DNA from: an uncultured Tateyamaria sp. | GTDB lineage: Bacteria > Pseudomonadota > Alphaproteobacteria > Rhodobacterales > Rhodobacteraceae | Direction: 5' to 3' | DNA: 64,000 bases | NCBI RefSeq assembly: GCF_947504105.1 | Contig: NZ_CANNGP010000007.1 | Span: 103,528-167,527 of the forward strand | Part shown: positions 7,454 through 15,469 of the stretch, in pieces | Layout of the letters: the number at the start of each line of letters is the position of its first letter | How positions within the stretch are numbered: the stretch's first letter is position 1 | The notes under the pieces: model-generated | What the model saw: only the letters and a program-made list of their open reading frames with translations | Told to the model about the DNA's origin: nothing | Databases searched by the model: none | Made by a program: the position numbers and the translations under genes

Positions 7454-9808
7454 TCAGTTCGGGATCAGGTCCGGGACCAATGTCACAATCCCCGGGAAGG
7501 TCCAGAGCAAGGCCAGCCCAGCAACCTGGATCAACACGAACGGGATGATACCGCGATAAATATGCCCGGTCGTCACTTCCTTCGGCGCGACGCCCCTCAG
7601 ATAGAACAGGGCGAACCCGAAGGGCGGTGTCAGGAAAGACGTTTGCAAGTTCACCGCAATCATGATCGTCACCCATTTCGGATCAAACGTGCCGCCGTAA
7701 ATGACCGGCCCCACAATCGGGATAACGATGTAGATGATCTCGAGGAAGTCGAGCACGAAGCCCAGCACGAACAACACCAGCATCACGATCAGGAACACCG
7801 TGAACTCGTTGTCAAAGGACTTGAGGAATTGCTGGATGTAGTGCTCGCCGCCAAAGGAGATCACGACAAGGTTCAGCAGCTGCGAGCCGATCAGGATCGT
7901 GAACACCATGGATGTTACCTTCGCCGTCTCCCGCACGACCGGGCTAAGCACACCCGAAGTGTAAAGGATCCAGCAGGAGAACAGCAGGCCGAACAGGGCA
8001 TACAGATACGCGCCGTAGGCCACGAAGAAAGCAAACCAACTTTGCGCCGACACTCCGGACTGGTTGATGCGCAGATCAAAGTTCACACCTACGAGGATAC
8101 AGACAATGATCGCCAGCGTAGACCAGATGATGATCTTGGGGCTGCGGTCCATATCCGTCAGTTTGCGGTAGGCCGCGAGCATGATCGCACCGCCCGCCCC
8201 CAAGGCCGCAGCAGGCGTCGGGTTGGTGATGCCACCCAGGATCGAACCCAGAACGGCGACAATCAGCACCAGCGGCGGGAAGACCACGCGGATCAGCTCG
8301 TTCTTGGCGCAGCGTTTCACCCCTTCGATCACCCCGTATATGATCAGTGCGAAGGGAATGACCATCACGAAGACATAGTAGCCTGCGCTATTGAGCGGTC
8401 CGATCAGGATGATATCGGCAAGCAACGCCAGCACGACACCAGTTCCGCCAATGATCAATGGCCGGTTTTCCTTACTCGGAGCGATGCCTTTGGCCGTGGT
8501 CAGGATCAGCCCCAGGAGGATCAGCAGGATCGCGGTGCCGGTGCCGATGGGGGCCGCAGAGGCGACCTTGGCCTCGATAGCTGCGGCGAGATCTTCTTCG
8601 CTCAGGCGCTCGGATTGCTGAACACCACCTGCAGCGTCGATCTCTTCTTGTTGCGTGATGGCAGCATCCCATGCATTTTGCCCATGCAACTCGATCATTG
8701 ACGCTTTGCAATCGTCGCCGACATTGGTCCGCAGACTGGCCGATTGCCCAATGTCCGAGAAGGCGGACACAGTGCTGGACTGGCTGCCCACAACGTTCAG
8801 ATTGCCCAAAAGGATCGTTCCCACGATGATCAGAATAGGCGCACCCAAGAACCAGGTGAAGGCTTCGTTGCGCGTTATTGGCTCTGCGTTGGTTGCGCCC
8901 ATTTCAACAGCGGGCGCTTTCTCCGGGTTCAGAAGCGCATAACCAAAGGCATAAAGTGCATAGAGCAGCGCCAGCATGATCCCTGGCAGAAGCGCGGCCT
9001 GAAACAGCGTGCCCACCGATACAACTGCGGGCTCGCCCAGATAGGTCAGCGCGTCCGTACATCCCGCCGTCTGCGCCCGCGCCTCTTGCGCGGCAGAGTA
9101 CAAGTCACCTGCAAGCGTGCCCAACAGAACGATCACGATAGATGGCGGAATGATCTGCCCCAAGGTGCCAGAGGCAGCGATCACGCCGGTCGCAATCTCG
9201 GGCGAGTAGTTGTTGCGCAACATGGTCGGCAAGGCCAGCAGACCCATGGTAACGACCGTTGCGCCCACAATCCCGGTCGAGGCCGCAAGGAATGCACCCA
9301 CGACCACGATTGACACCGCCAGACCACCGGGCAACGGGCCAAAGACGCGCGCCATGGTTGTCAGCAGATCGTTGGCGATCTTGGACCTTTCCAGCGTGAT
9401 GCCCATGAGAACGAACATCAGGACCGCCAGCAGCGTCTCGATTGATTGACCGGCCAGTACACGTTCGTTCATCCGGTTCACAACAAAGGACACGTTCCGG
9501 TCCAAAGCCACTTCCCAACCGCTGGGGAACACGGGCTCACCAATCCGGGGCAGTTCCGGGTATCGGAATACACTGATCGTATCGGGCTTCACCCCAGAGT
9601 TTACCAGATCACGGTACGCTTGCGCACTTTCGTCGATCGCCTGGTGGATCAAGAGACCGGCACTGTCCAAAGACGCGATGATCCCGAAGGAAATAACCCC
9701 TGCCCCCGCGATAGCGAACGCCACGGGAAAGCCGGAAAGAATGCCGCCAAAGAGGCAGACAAAGACGATGATCAGGCCAACTTCGACGCCATCTAGTCCA
9801 AACAACAT
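7454..9808 (-). CDS. dctM: TRAP transporter large permease, extended mannitol/chloroaromatic type
   Basis: At 784 residues this is much longer than a standard DctM (about 430). It has the repeated hydrophobic helices of the large permease, including GTLGQIIPPSIVIVLLG and, near the C-terminus, QTSFLTPPFGFALFYLRG, both DctM hallmarks. Two hydrophilic insertions (around residues 55-105, and around 340-410 with QQEEIDAAGGVQQSERLSEE) and extra central helices account for the added length. It imports an organic acid using the sodium gradient together with the small permease and binding protein upstream. The substrate is not deducible. A terminator follows the gene. Confidence 0.92.
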   Translation of the reverse strand: MLFGLDGVEVGLIIVFVCLFGGILSGFPVAFAIAGAGVISFGIIASLDSAGLLIHQAIDESAQAYRDLVNSGVKPDTISVFRYPELPRIGEPVFPSGWEVALDRNVSFVVNRMNERVLAGQSIETLLAVLMFVLMGITLERSKIANDLLTTMARVFGPLPGGLAVSIVVVGAFLAASTGIVGATVVTMGLLALPTMLRNNYSPEIATGVIAASGTLGQIIPPSIVIVLLGTLAGDLYSAAQEARAQTAGCTDALTYLGEPAVVSVGTLFQAALLPGIMLALLYALYAFGYALLNPEKAPAVEMGATNAEPITRNEAFTWFLGAPILIIVGTILLGNLNVVGSQSSTVSAFSDIGQSASLRTNVGDDCKASMIELHGQNAWDAAITQQEEIDAAGGVQQSERLSEEDLAAAIEAKVASAAPIGTGTAILLILLGLILTTAKGIAPSKENRPLIIGGTGVVLALLADIILIGPLNSAGYYVFVMVIPFALIIYGVIEGVKRCAKNELIRVVFPPLVLIVAVLGSILGGITNPTPAAALGAGGAIMLAAYRKLTDMDRSPKIIIWSTLAIIVCILVGVNFDLRINQSGVSAQSWFAFFVAYGAYLYALFGLLFSCWILYTSGVLSPVVRETAKVTSMVFTILIGSQLLNLVVISFGGEHYIQQFLKSFDNEFTVFLIVMLVLFVLGFVLDFLEIIYIVIPIVGPVIYGGTFDPKWVTIMIAVNLQTSFLTPPFGFALFYLRGVAPKEVTTGHIYRGIIPFVLIQVAGLALLWTFPGIVTLVPDLIPN

Positions 9809-9882
9809 GTTCTGCCCTTACTTCGGTTCGTGTGCGTGCAGCGCACGCGTATTCGGTGTGTCGAGGCGCAACAAACAAATCA

Positions 9883-10839
9883 TCAGTGTGTTCCCTCGTA
9901 AGCTTCCTCACCCTCGCCCAGCGTGTCGCGGTCAAGGTACTTGCCTTCGCTCTCTTCGCCTTCTTTCCACTCCAGATAAGAGCGGTAGAAGAAGGCGATC
10001 GCATGCAGGAATACGAGCCCCGCAAAGGCGACCAGCAGGATTTTGAACAGGAAGTAGCCGTTGAAGCCGTTGGGGCTGAACCCTATGGTTTCAACGTTCC
10101 AGCGGACTGCGCGGGCCGACCGCTCAGCGCGTTCGATGTCCCAGCTGGCGGCCGGTTTCGGTGTGACAAGGTGGCGCCACAGGAAGTACCAACCATACAT
10201 CCAGATCAGCGTGGCCGAGGGCAGCATGAACACCAGCGAGCCGAACATGTCGATTACACGCTTGGTGCGGAACTTCACCGCGGAATAGAACAAGTCCACG
10301 CGCACATGCCCGCCCTGCACAAACGTGTAGGTGACGCACATGCAAACAACGAGCGCGTTATAAAGCTTCAACTCTTCTGCAAACCACGAGATGTCGAACT
10401 GCAACGGAATACCGAACCCAATCGAGATGTCAGGCCGGGTAAAAATCCGCTGCATGAACACGATGATGATCTGCTGCAGCACCATCAAAAGGCCAGCCCA
10501 AGCAAAAAGACGTCCTGAGGTGTTGGCAATGCCTTCCATCACACGGACGCAGCCCCACATGAACTCGCGTTTCCACAGGCCCACGGCTGTAACGACAAGG
10601 ATCACGGCAAGGACAGCAAAGAAAAACTGCGTCGACCCGCCGTAGTAGACAAATTTCATCAGGGACAGCTTGTCCTCGGGGGTGTTGGCCCAGGTCACCC
10701 AGTCCAGCCACGCCGACGGATGCGTGATGGCGTAGGCGATGTTGTAGAAGGCAAGGCCCAGGTTCTGAAAGAACCACAAAACGCCATCTATAAGCGTTGC
10801 AAAGGTGCCTGCGGCTTCAGCGCCGTTATCGTTTTCCAT
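9883..10839 (-). CDS. dctQ: TRAP transporter small permease
   Basis: The 318-residue protein is the DctQ-type partner of the large permease, larger than the usual 170-200 residues and so matching the extended class. Several hydrophobic segments are visible, including one near residue 55 (FFFAVLAVILVVTAVGLW) and AGLLMVLQQIIIVFMQRIF. The family-specific RVDLFYS segment lies near residue 195. Its C-terminal tail is acidic. It lies between dctP and dctM on the same strand. Confidence 0.9.
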   Translation of the reverse strand: MENDNGAEAAGTFATLIDGVLWFFQNLGLAFYNIAYAITHPSAWLDWVTWANTPEDKLSLMKFVYYGGSTQFFFAVLAVILVVTAVGLWKREFMWGCVRVMEGIANTSGRLFAWAGLLMVLQQIIIVFMQRIFTRPDISIGFGIPLQFDISWFAEELKLYNALVVCMCVTYTFVQGGHVRVDLFYSAVKFRTKRVIDMFGSLVFMLPSATLIWMYGWYFLWRHLVTPKPAASWDIERAERSARAVRWNVETIGFSPNGFNGYFLFKILLVAFAGLVFLHAIAFFYRSYLEWKEGEESEGKYLDRDTLGEGEEAYEGTH

Positions 10840-10901
10840 GAATGTGCCCCCTACGATCTGGTCAGAGTGTGACCATCTGATCGCCTCAGTTCCTCACGTG
10901 A

Positions 10902-10932
10902 ACCAAGGGCCCCGATCATCGGAGCCCTTGGT
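10902..10932 (-). terminator. Hairpin between dctP and dctQ
   Basis: ACCAAGGGC pairs perfectly with GCCCTTGGT, and an inner CCGA-TCA-TCGG stem extends the hairpin. It lies about 20 bases after the dctP stop in the operon direction. There is no strong T-run, so it probably acts as a processing or RNA-stabilising element, or a partial terminator, letting the binding protein accumulate in excess over the permeases. This is an inference from its position. Confidence 0.55.
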
Positions 10933-10951
10933 GTTTTCAGAAAGTGTCGGC

Positions 10952-12037
10952 TTAGCCGCCCAGCACGCGCACGCGCTGTTGGACATAGTAGCCGTCCGAT
11001 TTGTTGATCCAGCTGGCAGATGTGGCGAGGCTTTCTTCGAACGACTTGCGTGTTTTTGCAAACAGCTCGTCGCCCATGTTCTCGTCCATCACTTCTGCAG
11101 AGGCAGTACCGAACGCATCCCAGACATCGTCGGAGAATTGCAATGTTTTCACACCCTGCTGCTGCAGGCGGGCCAGCGCGGCACCGTTGTTGGCCAGTGT
11201 TTCAGCCAATTGATAGTGTGTCACAGCACGCGACGCGTTCTGAAGGATTGCCTGGTGTTGCGGTGTCAGGTCGTTCCAGACGTCCAGGTTAACGTTTGCG
11301 GCCAGAGCCGAACCCGGTTCGTGGAAACCGGCGGTGTAGTAGACCTTTGCCACTTCCTGGAAACCAGCGCGTTCGTCAGCCATCGGGCCAACCCACTCCA
11401 GACCGTCCAGAGCGCCGGACGACAGCGCCTGATACAGCTCACCGCCGGGGATGTTCTGAACGGATGCGCCCAGTTTACCCAGCACTTTGCCACCCAGACC
11501 GGGCATACGGAACTTCAGACCGTTGAAGTCAGCAGCCGAGTTGATCTCGTTGCGGAACCAACCGCCGGATTGCGAACCGGAGTTACCGGCAAGCAGGCCC
11601 TTGAGGTTGAAGATCTCGCCCAGCTCGTCGTGCAGCTCTTGGCCGCCGCCGTGCTCGTACCAGTTGGTGACTTCCTGCGCGGTGCCGCCAAACGGCACAG
11701 CCGTATAGTAGGCGTATGCGGGGTGCTGACCGATGAAGTAGTAGTCAGCCGAGTGATACATGTCCGCCTGGCCCGACGACACGGCGTCGAACACTTCGAA
11801 CGCGCCAACCAGCTCGCCCGGGGCTTTCTTGTCGATGGTCAGCTGACCGTCCGACATCTCGCCCACGAATTGCTCGAGGTAGCTTGCCGCATCATCCAGA
11901 ACGGCAAAGCCACGGGGCCACGATGTAACCATTGTCAGGGTGCGCTTGCCTTGTGCGTACGCCGGTGCGGCCAGCGTCGTTGCTGCGGCGGCAGACCCAC
12001 CAAGTGCAGACGTCTTCAGAAAAGAACGACGATCCAT
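10952..12037 (-). CDS. dctP: TRAP transporter substrate-binding protein
   Basis: This 361-residue protein begins MDRRSFLKTSALGG, a twin-arginine signal, then an Ala-rich stretch ending near PAYAQ. The mature part has the DctP fold signatures VTSWPRGFAVLDDAASYLEQ, GLKFRMPGLGGKVLGKLG and ALDGLEWVGPM. It would bind the substrate in the periplasm and deliver it to DctQM. The clade beginning with Tat signals and carrying YYFIGQHPAYAYYTAVPFG-type sequence is usually annotated as mannitol or chloroaromatic type, but the real ligand is unknown. A strong GGGAGGAG site precedes the start. Confidence 0.93.
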   Translation of the reverse strand: MDRRSFLKTSALGGSAAAATTLAAPAYAQGKRTLTMVTSWPRGFAVLDDAASYLEQFVGEMSDGQLTIDKKAPGELVGAFEVFDAVSSGQADMYHSADYYFIGQHPAYAYYTAVPFGGTAQEVTNWYEHGGGQELHDELGEIFNLKGLLAGNSGSQSGGWFRNEINSAADFNGLKFRMPGLGGKVLGKLGASVQNIPGGELYQALSSGALDGLEWVGPMADERAGFQEVAKVYYTAGFHEPGSALAANVNLDVWNDLTPQHQAILQNASRAVTHYQLAETLANNGAALARLQQQGVKTLQFSDDVWDAFGTASAEVMDENMGDELFAKTRKSFEESLATSASWINKSDGYYVQQRVRVLGG

Positions 12038-12141
12038 AGAGATACTCCTCCCAATTATGATGCCCTTCCCCTCCCAGGGGGGCGGATCGTTTCGAGTGCC
12101 GACACACTAGCGATGGCGGCGACGATGAAAATACCTAGTAC

Positions 12142-12168
12142 TGCGTAGAAAGTCGGCGATTCTACGCA
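12142..12168. promoter_or_regulatory. Perfect inverted repeat TGCGTAGAA-N9-TTCTACGCA
   Basis: Nine-base arms with a nine-base spacer lie in the divergent region between dctP and the histidine kinase gene. A further half-site TTCTACGTT lies at 12239-12247, just before the kinase start. The NarL/LuxR-type regulator encoded nearby is the obvious candidate to bind here, but that is inference from location. Confidence 0.6.
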
Positions 12169-12209
12169 TCTGGTCAGTTTTTTTTCACCAATTTCGCCCG
12201 CGCTTCATT

Positions 12210-12227
12210 CTAACGTGATCCCGTTAG
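12210..12227. promoter_or_regulatory. Perfect inverted repeat CTAACG-N6-CGTTAG
   Basis: A second palindrome in the same divergent control region, about 26 bases upstream of the kinase start. Its sequence differs from the 12142 repeat, so it may serve another regulator or an RNA polymerase-proximal site. Confidence 0.4.
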
Positions 12228-12252
12228 CGCCTGTAATTTTCTACGTTCCTCT

Positions 12253-13719
12253 TTGATTCGAGCGGTAATCCGCGTATCGAATCGGGTTGTGCGACGTGCC
12301 CTTTCTCATCTGCGCCTCAGCTATGCGCAAAAGCTATCTCTCGTGGCTGCAGTCCCGCTTATCCTTGCGGTTGCTGCCATCGCTGTTTTGGTTGCCATAC
12401 AGTCCCGCGCGTTGGCCGAGCGGGAAATACAAGCGCTGGAAACCCAACTGATCGAGGCCAAGAAACGGGAGTTGCGCAATTACGTCACGCAGGCACGTAA
12501 CGGGTTTTACTTTATCTACGGATCCGCTGCTCCCAACGACCAGCAGGCAAAGGATCAGGTCGCGCAGATCCTGTCCGCCATGATCTACGGAGATGAAGGT
12601 TTCTTTTTCGTCTACGACTACGATGGAAACAACCTGGTCAGTCCGCGCCAAACCGAGATGATCAACAACAACCATCTTGCCCTCACCGACAGTCGAGGCA
12701 CGCATGTCGTCGCCAACTTGATCGACATCGCGCGTCAAGGCGACGGGTATCTGACCCACCTTTGGCCCAAGCCGTCGAATGGTCGGGAAGCCGAGATGAT
12801 CACCTACGTTACCTCGTTCCCCTCATGGCGATGGGCCGTGGGCACCGGTGTGTTCATCGACGATGTGTTGACCTCGGTCGCAGAAGCACGCGCCGACGTG
12901 GAAACCCGGGTACAGCGCACCTTCTATTACATATCAGGTATCACGTTGGCCGCCCTGCTTATGGTTTTCGGATCAGGTATGGCGCTTAACATTCGTGAAC
13001 GTCGCTTGGCCGATGCAAAGCTGAAGAAGCTGACGCAACGGGTTTTCGACGCGCAGGAGGAAGAACGCAGCCGTGTCGCGCGCGAATTGCATGACGGTAT
13101 CAGCCAGATCCTCGTCGGTGTCCGCTATGCGCTCGACAGCGCAAGGCGGCGTTTGGACAAGGGCAGCGGGGATGCCACCGCGCCGTTGACCCAAGGGATC
13201 GAGAACCTTGGTACGGCCATTGCTGAAGTGCGGCGTATCAGCCGTGATCTACGACCTGGTGCGTTGGATGACCTGGGTCTTGGGCCTGCACTTAAGGCGT
13301 TGGTTGAAGATTTTGCGGATCGCACCGGAATAGAGACCGATTTTCAGACCTTTGTATTCCGCAACCGGCTGGACCAAGATGCCAAGATCGCACTCTATCG
13401 GATTGCCCAAGAGGCGCTCACAAACATTGAACGGCACGCAGCGGCCACAACCGTATCCGTCGATCTGCGCGGCCATAAACGCGGGGCCACGCTGCGTATC
13501 TCGGACAATGGGGTCGGCCTCGACCGCTCGCTTAGCCGAAGATCTACGGGAATTGGCCTGCGCAACATGCAGGAACGCGTGGAGCAGTTGGATGGCACCT
13601 TGCGTATCTTATCCGGTGCAGGCAACCAAGGTGGCACTGTGATCGAAGCAACTGTTCCATTGACCCACCTGCTACCACCAGAAAGCTCGACCCCCGGTAA
13701 GGAGCGCGTGCGCGCATGA
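12253..13719 (+). CDS. Cache-domain sensor histidine kinase (HisKA_3 type)
   Basis: The 488-residue protein has a transmembrane helix at about residues 30-50 and a periplasmic single-Cache domain containing GDEGFFFVYDYDGNNLVSP and SWRWAVGTGVFIDDV. A second helix lies at 225-245. The dimerisation domain EEERSRVARELHDGISQIL has the phosphorylated His at about residue 280. The ATP-binding part ends with DNGVGL and GIGLRNMQERV. It probably senses a small organic acid related to the adjacent TRAP substrate. Its reading frame starts with TTG and no clear ribosome binding site, so the true start is uncertain; a GTG at 12289 is possible. It overlaps the next gene by four bases. Confidence 0.88.
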   Translation: MIRAVIRVSNRVVRRALSHLRLSYAQKLSLVAAVPLILAVAAIAVLVAIQSRALAEREIQALETQLIEAKKRELRNYVTQARNGFYFIYGSAAPNDQQAKDQVAQILSAMIYGDEGFFFVYDYDGNNLVSPRQTEMINNNHLALTDSRGTHVVANLIDIARQGDGYLTHLWPKPSNGREAEMITYVTSFPSWRWAVGTGVFIDDVLTSVAEARADVETRVQRTFYYISGITLAALLMVFGSGMALNIRERRLADAKLKKLTQRVFDAQEEERSRVARELHDGISQILVGVRYALDSARRRLDKGSGDATAPLTQGIENLGTAIAEVRRISRDLRPGALDDLGLGPALKALVEDFADRTGIETDFQTFVFRNRLDQDAKIALYRIAQEALTNIERHAAATTVSVDLRGHKRGATLRISDNGVGLDRSLSRRSTGIGLRNMQERVEQLDGTLRILSGAGNQGGTVIEATVPLTHLLPPESSTPGKERVRA

Positions 13720-14360
13720 CTGACTCGATACGTGTTCTGATTGTTGACGATCACCCAATGGTCGCACAGGGTATCCAGTCGGTACTCGAGGACCATGAGG
13801 GTATTTCCGTGGTCGGAACGCTTGGCACCGGTCGCGCAGTTATCGACCAGCTTGATTCGTTTGATCCGGACGTCATCCTGATGGACCTCAACATGCCCGA
13901 GATGGGGGGCCTTACCGCAACCGAGCTCTTACTTGAAAAACGCCCAGGTACACGCATCCTGATTCTTTCCATGCATGACAGCCCCGAATACATCTCATCA
14001 GCCCTCAGCCACGGAGCGATGGGATATGTGCTAAAGGACGTACCAACCGAAGAGATCGCCAAGGCGGTAGAGACGGTGATGAAGGGTGAAAGATATCTCT
14101 GCATCGGCGCAGAAGGCGCAATTGCACCCAAACGCGCTGATGGCGCGGGGGCTTTAACCGGTCGTGAACAAACGATCTTGTTGCAATTGGCGCAAGGGCT
14201 ATCGAACAAGGAAGTGGCAAATGCCTTGGACATCTCGGTGCGTACCGTCGAAACCCACCGCAAGAATATAAAGCGCAAACTTGGCATATCATCGACCGCA
14301 GGCCTAACCCGCTACGCACTGGAACACGGTGTGCTTCAGGGAACCGGCAACGCGCTTTGA
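13716..14360 (+). CDS. Response regulator, NarL/LuxR family
   Basis: The 214-residue protein has a receiver domain with acidic pocket D11-D12 and phosphoacceptor D57 (LMDLNMPEMGG), then a LuxR-type helix-turn-helix (LTGREQTILLQLAQGLSNKE, then VRTVETHRKNIKRKLG). It is coupled to the kinase gene by an ATGA overlap. It should activate or repress the divergent TRAP operon when phosphorylated. The perfect palindrome at 12142-12168 is a plausible target. Confidence 0.93.
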   Translation: MTDSIRVLIVDDHPMVAQGIQSVLEDHEGISVVGTLGTGRAVIDQLDSFDPDVILMDLNMPEMGGLTATELLLEKRPGTRILILSMHDSPEYISSALSHGAMGYVLKDVPTEEIAKAVETVMKGERYLCIGAEGAIAPKRADGAGALTGREQTILLQLAQGLSNKEVANALDISVRTVETHRKNIKRKLGISSTAGLTRYALEHGVLQGTGNAL

Positions 14361-14408
14361 CCATTCATCACTAACGATTTCTAAATTGATCAATGGCAAT
14401 GGTGACGC

Positions 14409-15227
14409 ATGTCACAGCCTTCTCTCCAAAACGGGTTTGCGCCTGAAACGGACACTCAACGCTTTGCGCAACGCAGGGCGGCGATCGACTTGATCGCAAC
14501 AACCCGCGCGCGGGCGATCCGCTCGGCATTGTTTGGTTCTTACCTTTTTCGCGTGAATCCACTCGGAACGGAAACAGCCGAGATGCGGGCACAATGGCGG
14601 GCAATCCTGAAAGAGCAATACGATGCGATTGCGCGTTCAGCAGCTTTGGTACAAGGAACTGACCCTCAGCGGGTCGTTCCAGACTGGGTATGCGACTGGA
14701 TTGGGCAACACGGTTCCGAAAATCCGAAGGCAGTTGCCTCATTTGTTCAAATGCGCGACCTAACCCACGCTGTCACCCTTGCTGCAGATGCGGATGATGT
14801 CCGGCAGCTCCGTGATGCTCTGAGTGTCCATCTACGGGTCGGAAGGGGCGGTTTTTTCGAGTGTGTGACGGGATTTTGTGACGGCTTGTGGGCCAAGTTG
14901 GACGTAAATCGTCACGAGGAAGTCGAACGAGCAAGCGCAGCCGGCGACGCGATCTCCAAAACTCTGATGCGGCTAGAGCAGATCGGCAAGCATGTGCGCC
15001 TTGTTTCCCTCAATGCGTCGGTCGAGGCAGCGCGCGTCGGCGATGCGGGACGTGGCTTGGGCGTGATCGCAGTCGAATTCAAAACGCTTGCCGAAGAAAT
15101 TCAGATGCTGGCGACCACCGCACGCACCGAAATCGCCACAATGGCCGGTGAAAAGAACAACAGCAACGTCGCCACCAGCACCAAAAATTTACCGTTAATG
15201 TCTGTTACGGCCCATCAGACGCAATAA
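14409..15227 (+). CDS. Soluble protein with a chemoreceptor hairpin-tip motif
   Basis: This 272-residue protein has no signal peptide or membrane helix. Residues about 198-229 contain LNASVEAARVGDAGRGLGVI, a recognisable match to the signalling tip of methyl-accepting chemotaxis proteins, but the helical bundle around it is short and the C-terminus stops soon after. The N-terminal 165 residues do not match a sensory domain I know; they contain two Cys (near 95 and 152/157) and a WRAILKEQYDAIARSAA helix. It lies 48 bases downstream of the response regulator and may be co-transcribed. It could be a minimal chemoreceptor-like adaptor or signalling protein. Confidence 0.7.
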   Translation: MSQPSLQNGFAPETDTQRFAQRRAAIDLIATTRARAIRSALFGSYLFRVNPLGTETAEMRAQWRAILKEQYDAIARSAALVQGTDPQRVVPDWVCDWIGQHGSENPKAVASFVQMRDLTHAVTLAADADDVRQLRDALSVHLRVGRGGFFECVTGFCDGLWAKLDVNRHEEVERASAAGDAISKTLMRLEQIGKHVRLVSLNASVEAARVGDAGRGLGVIAVEFKTLAEEIQMLATTARTEIATMAGEKNNSNVATSTKNLPLMSVTAHQTQ

Positions 15228-15276
15228 AGTTTCTATTTTTTTCCGCTGGGAGACAGATTTTTCTGAATTTGGGCTG

Positions 15277-15303
15277 TTGACCCTCCCTCGGACGGCGCAT
15301 AAT
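15277..15303 (+). promoter_or_regulatory. Candidate sigma-70 promoter of the ilvBN leader transcript
   Basis: TTGACC and CATAAT are separated by 15 bases, somewhat less than the ideal 17. The predicted start would lie about 25 bases upstream of the leader peptide, in a sensible position for the attenuator that follows. Confidence 0.5.
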
Positions 15304-15335
15304 GTTCGCACACGCAGAAAAGGACCTCAGGGTTA

Positions 15336-15383
15336 ATGACTGATCTAGTCGTCATCGTAGTGGACATGCGCATGGGCCGGTAA
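15336..15383 (+). CDS. ilvL: ilv leader peptide, 15 residues, attenuation control
   Basis: A short frame reads MTDLVVIVVDMRMGR with an AGGG ribosome site just upstream. Six consecutive codons are for Leu, Val, Val, Ile, Val and Val, the three amino acids made by the downstream pathway. This is the layout of classical ilv attenuators: ribosome stalling when charged branched-chain tRNAs are scarce should prevent termination. Its end (15368-15376) is perfectly complementary to 15402-15410, providing the alternative pairing. Confidence 0.85.
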   Translation: MTDLVVIVVDMRMGR

Positions 15384-15409
15384 CGGAATTCCAGACTGAC
15401 ACCCATGCG

Positions 15410-15433
15410 CCCCCGAAACCCGGGGGTTTTTTT
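15410..15433 (+). terminator. Attenuator terminator before ilvB
   Basis: CCCCC (15410-15414) can pair with GGGGG (15422-15426), followed immediately by seven T residues. The segment just 5' of it, 15402-15410, is perfectly complementary over nine bases to 15368-15376 within the leader-peptide coding sequence, giving a competing fold. The first in-frame ATG of the ilvB frame lies directly after the T-run. Confidence 0.85.
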
Positions 15434-15469
15434 ATGCGCAATGATAAACCGCAGACGGAGCACGCGGAT

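Noticed and set aside
7091..8701. 536-codon frame on the plus strand
   Set aside because: It is antisense to the TRAP large permease and rich in Asp, His and Arg, as a shadow of a GC-rich hydrophobic gene.
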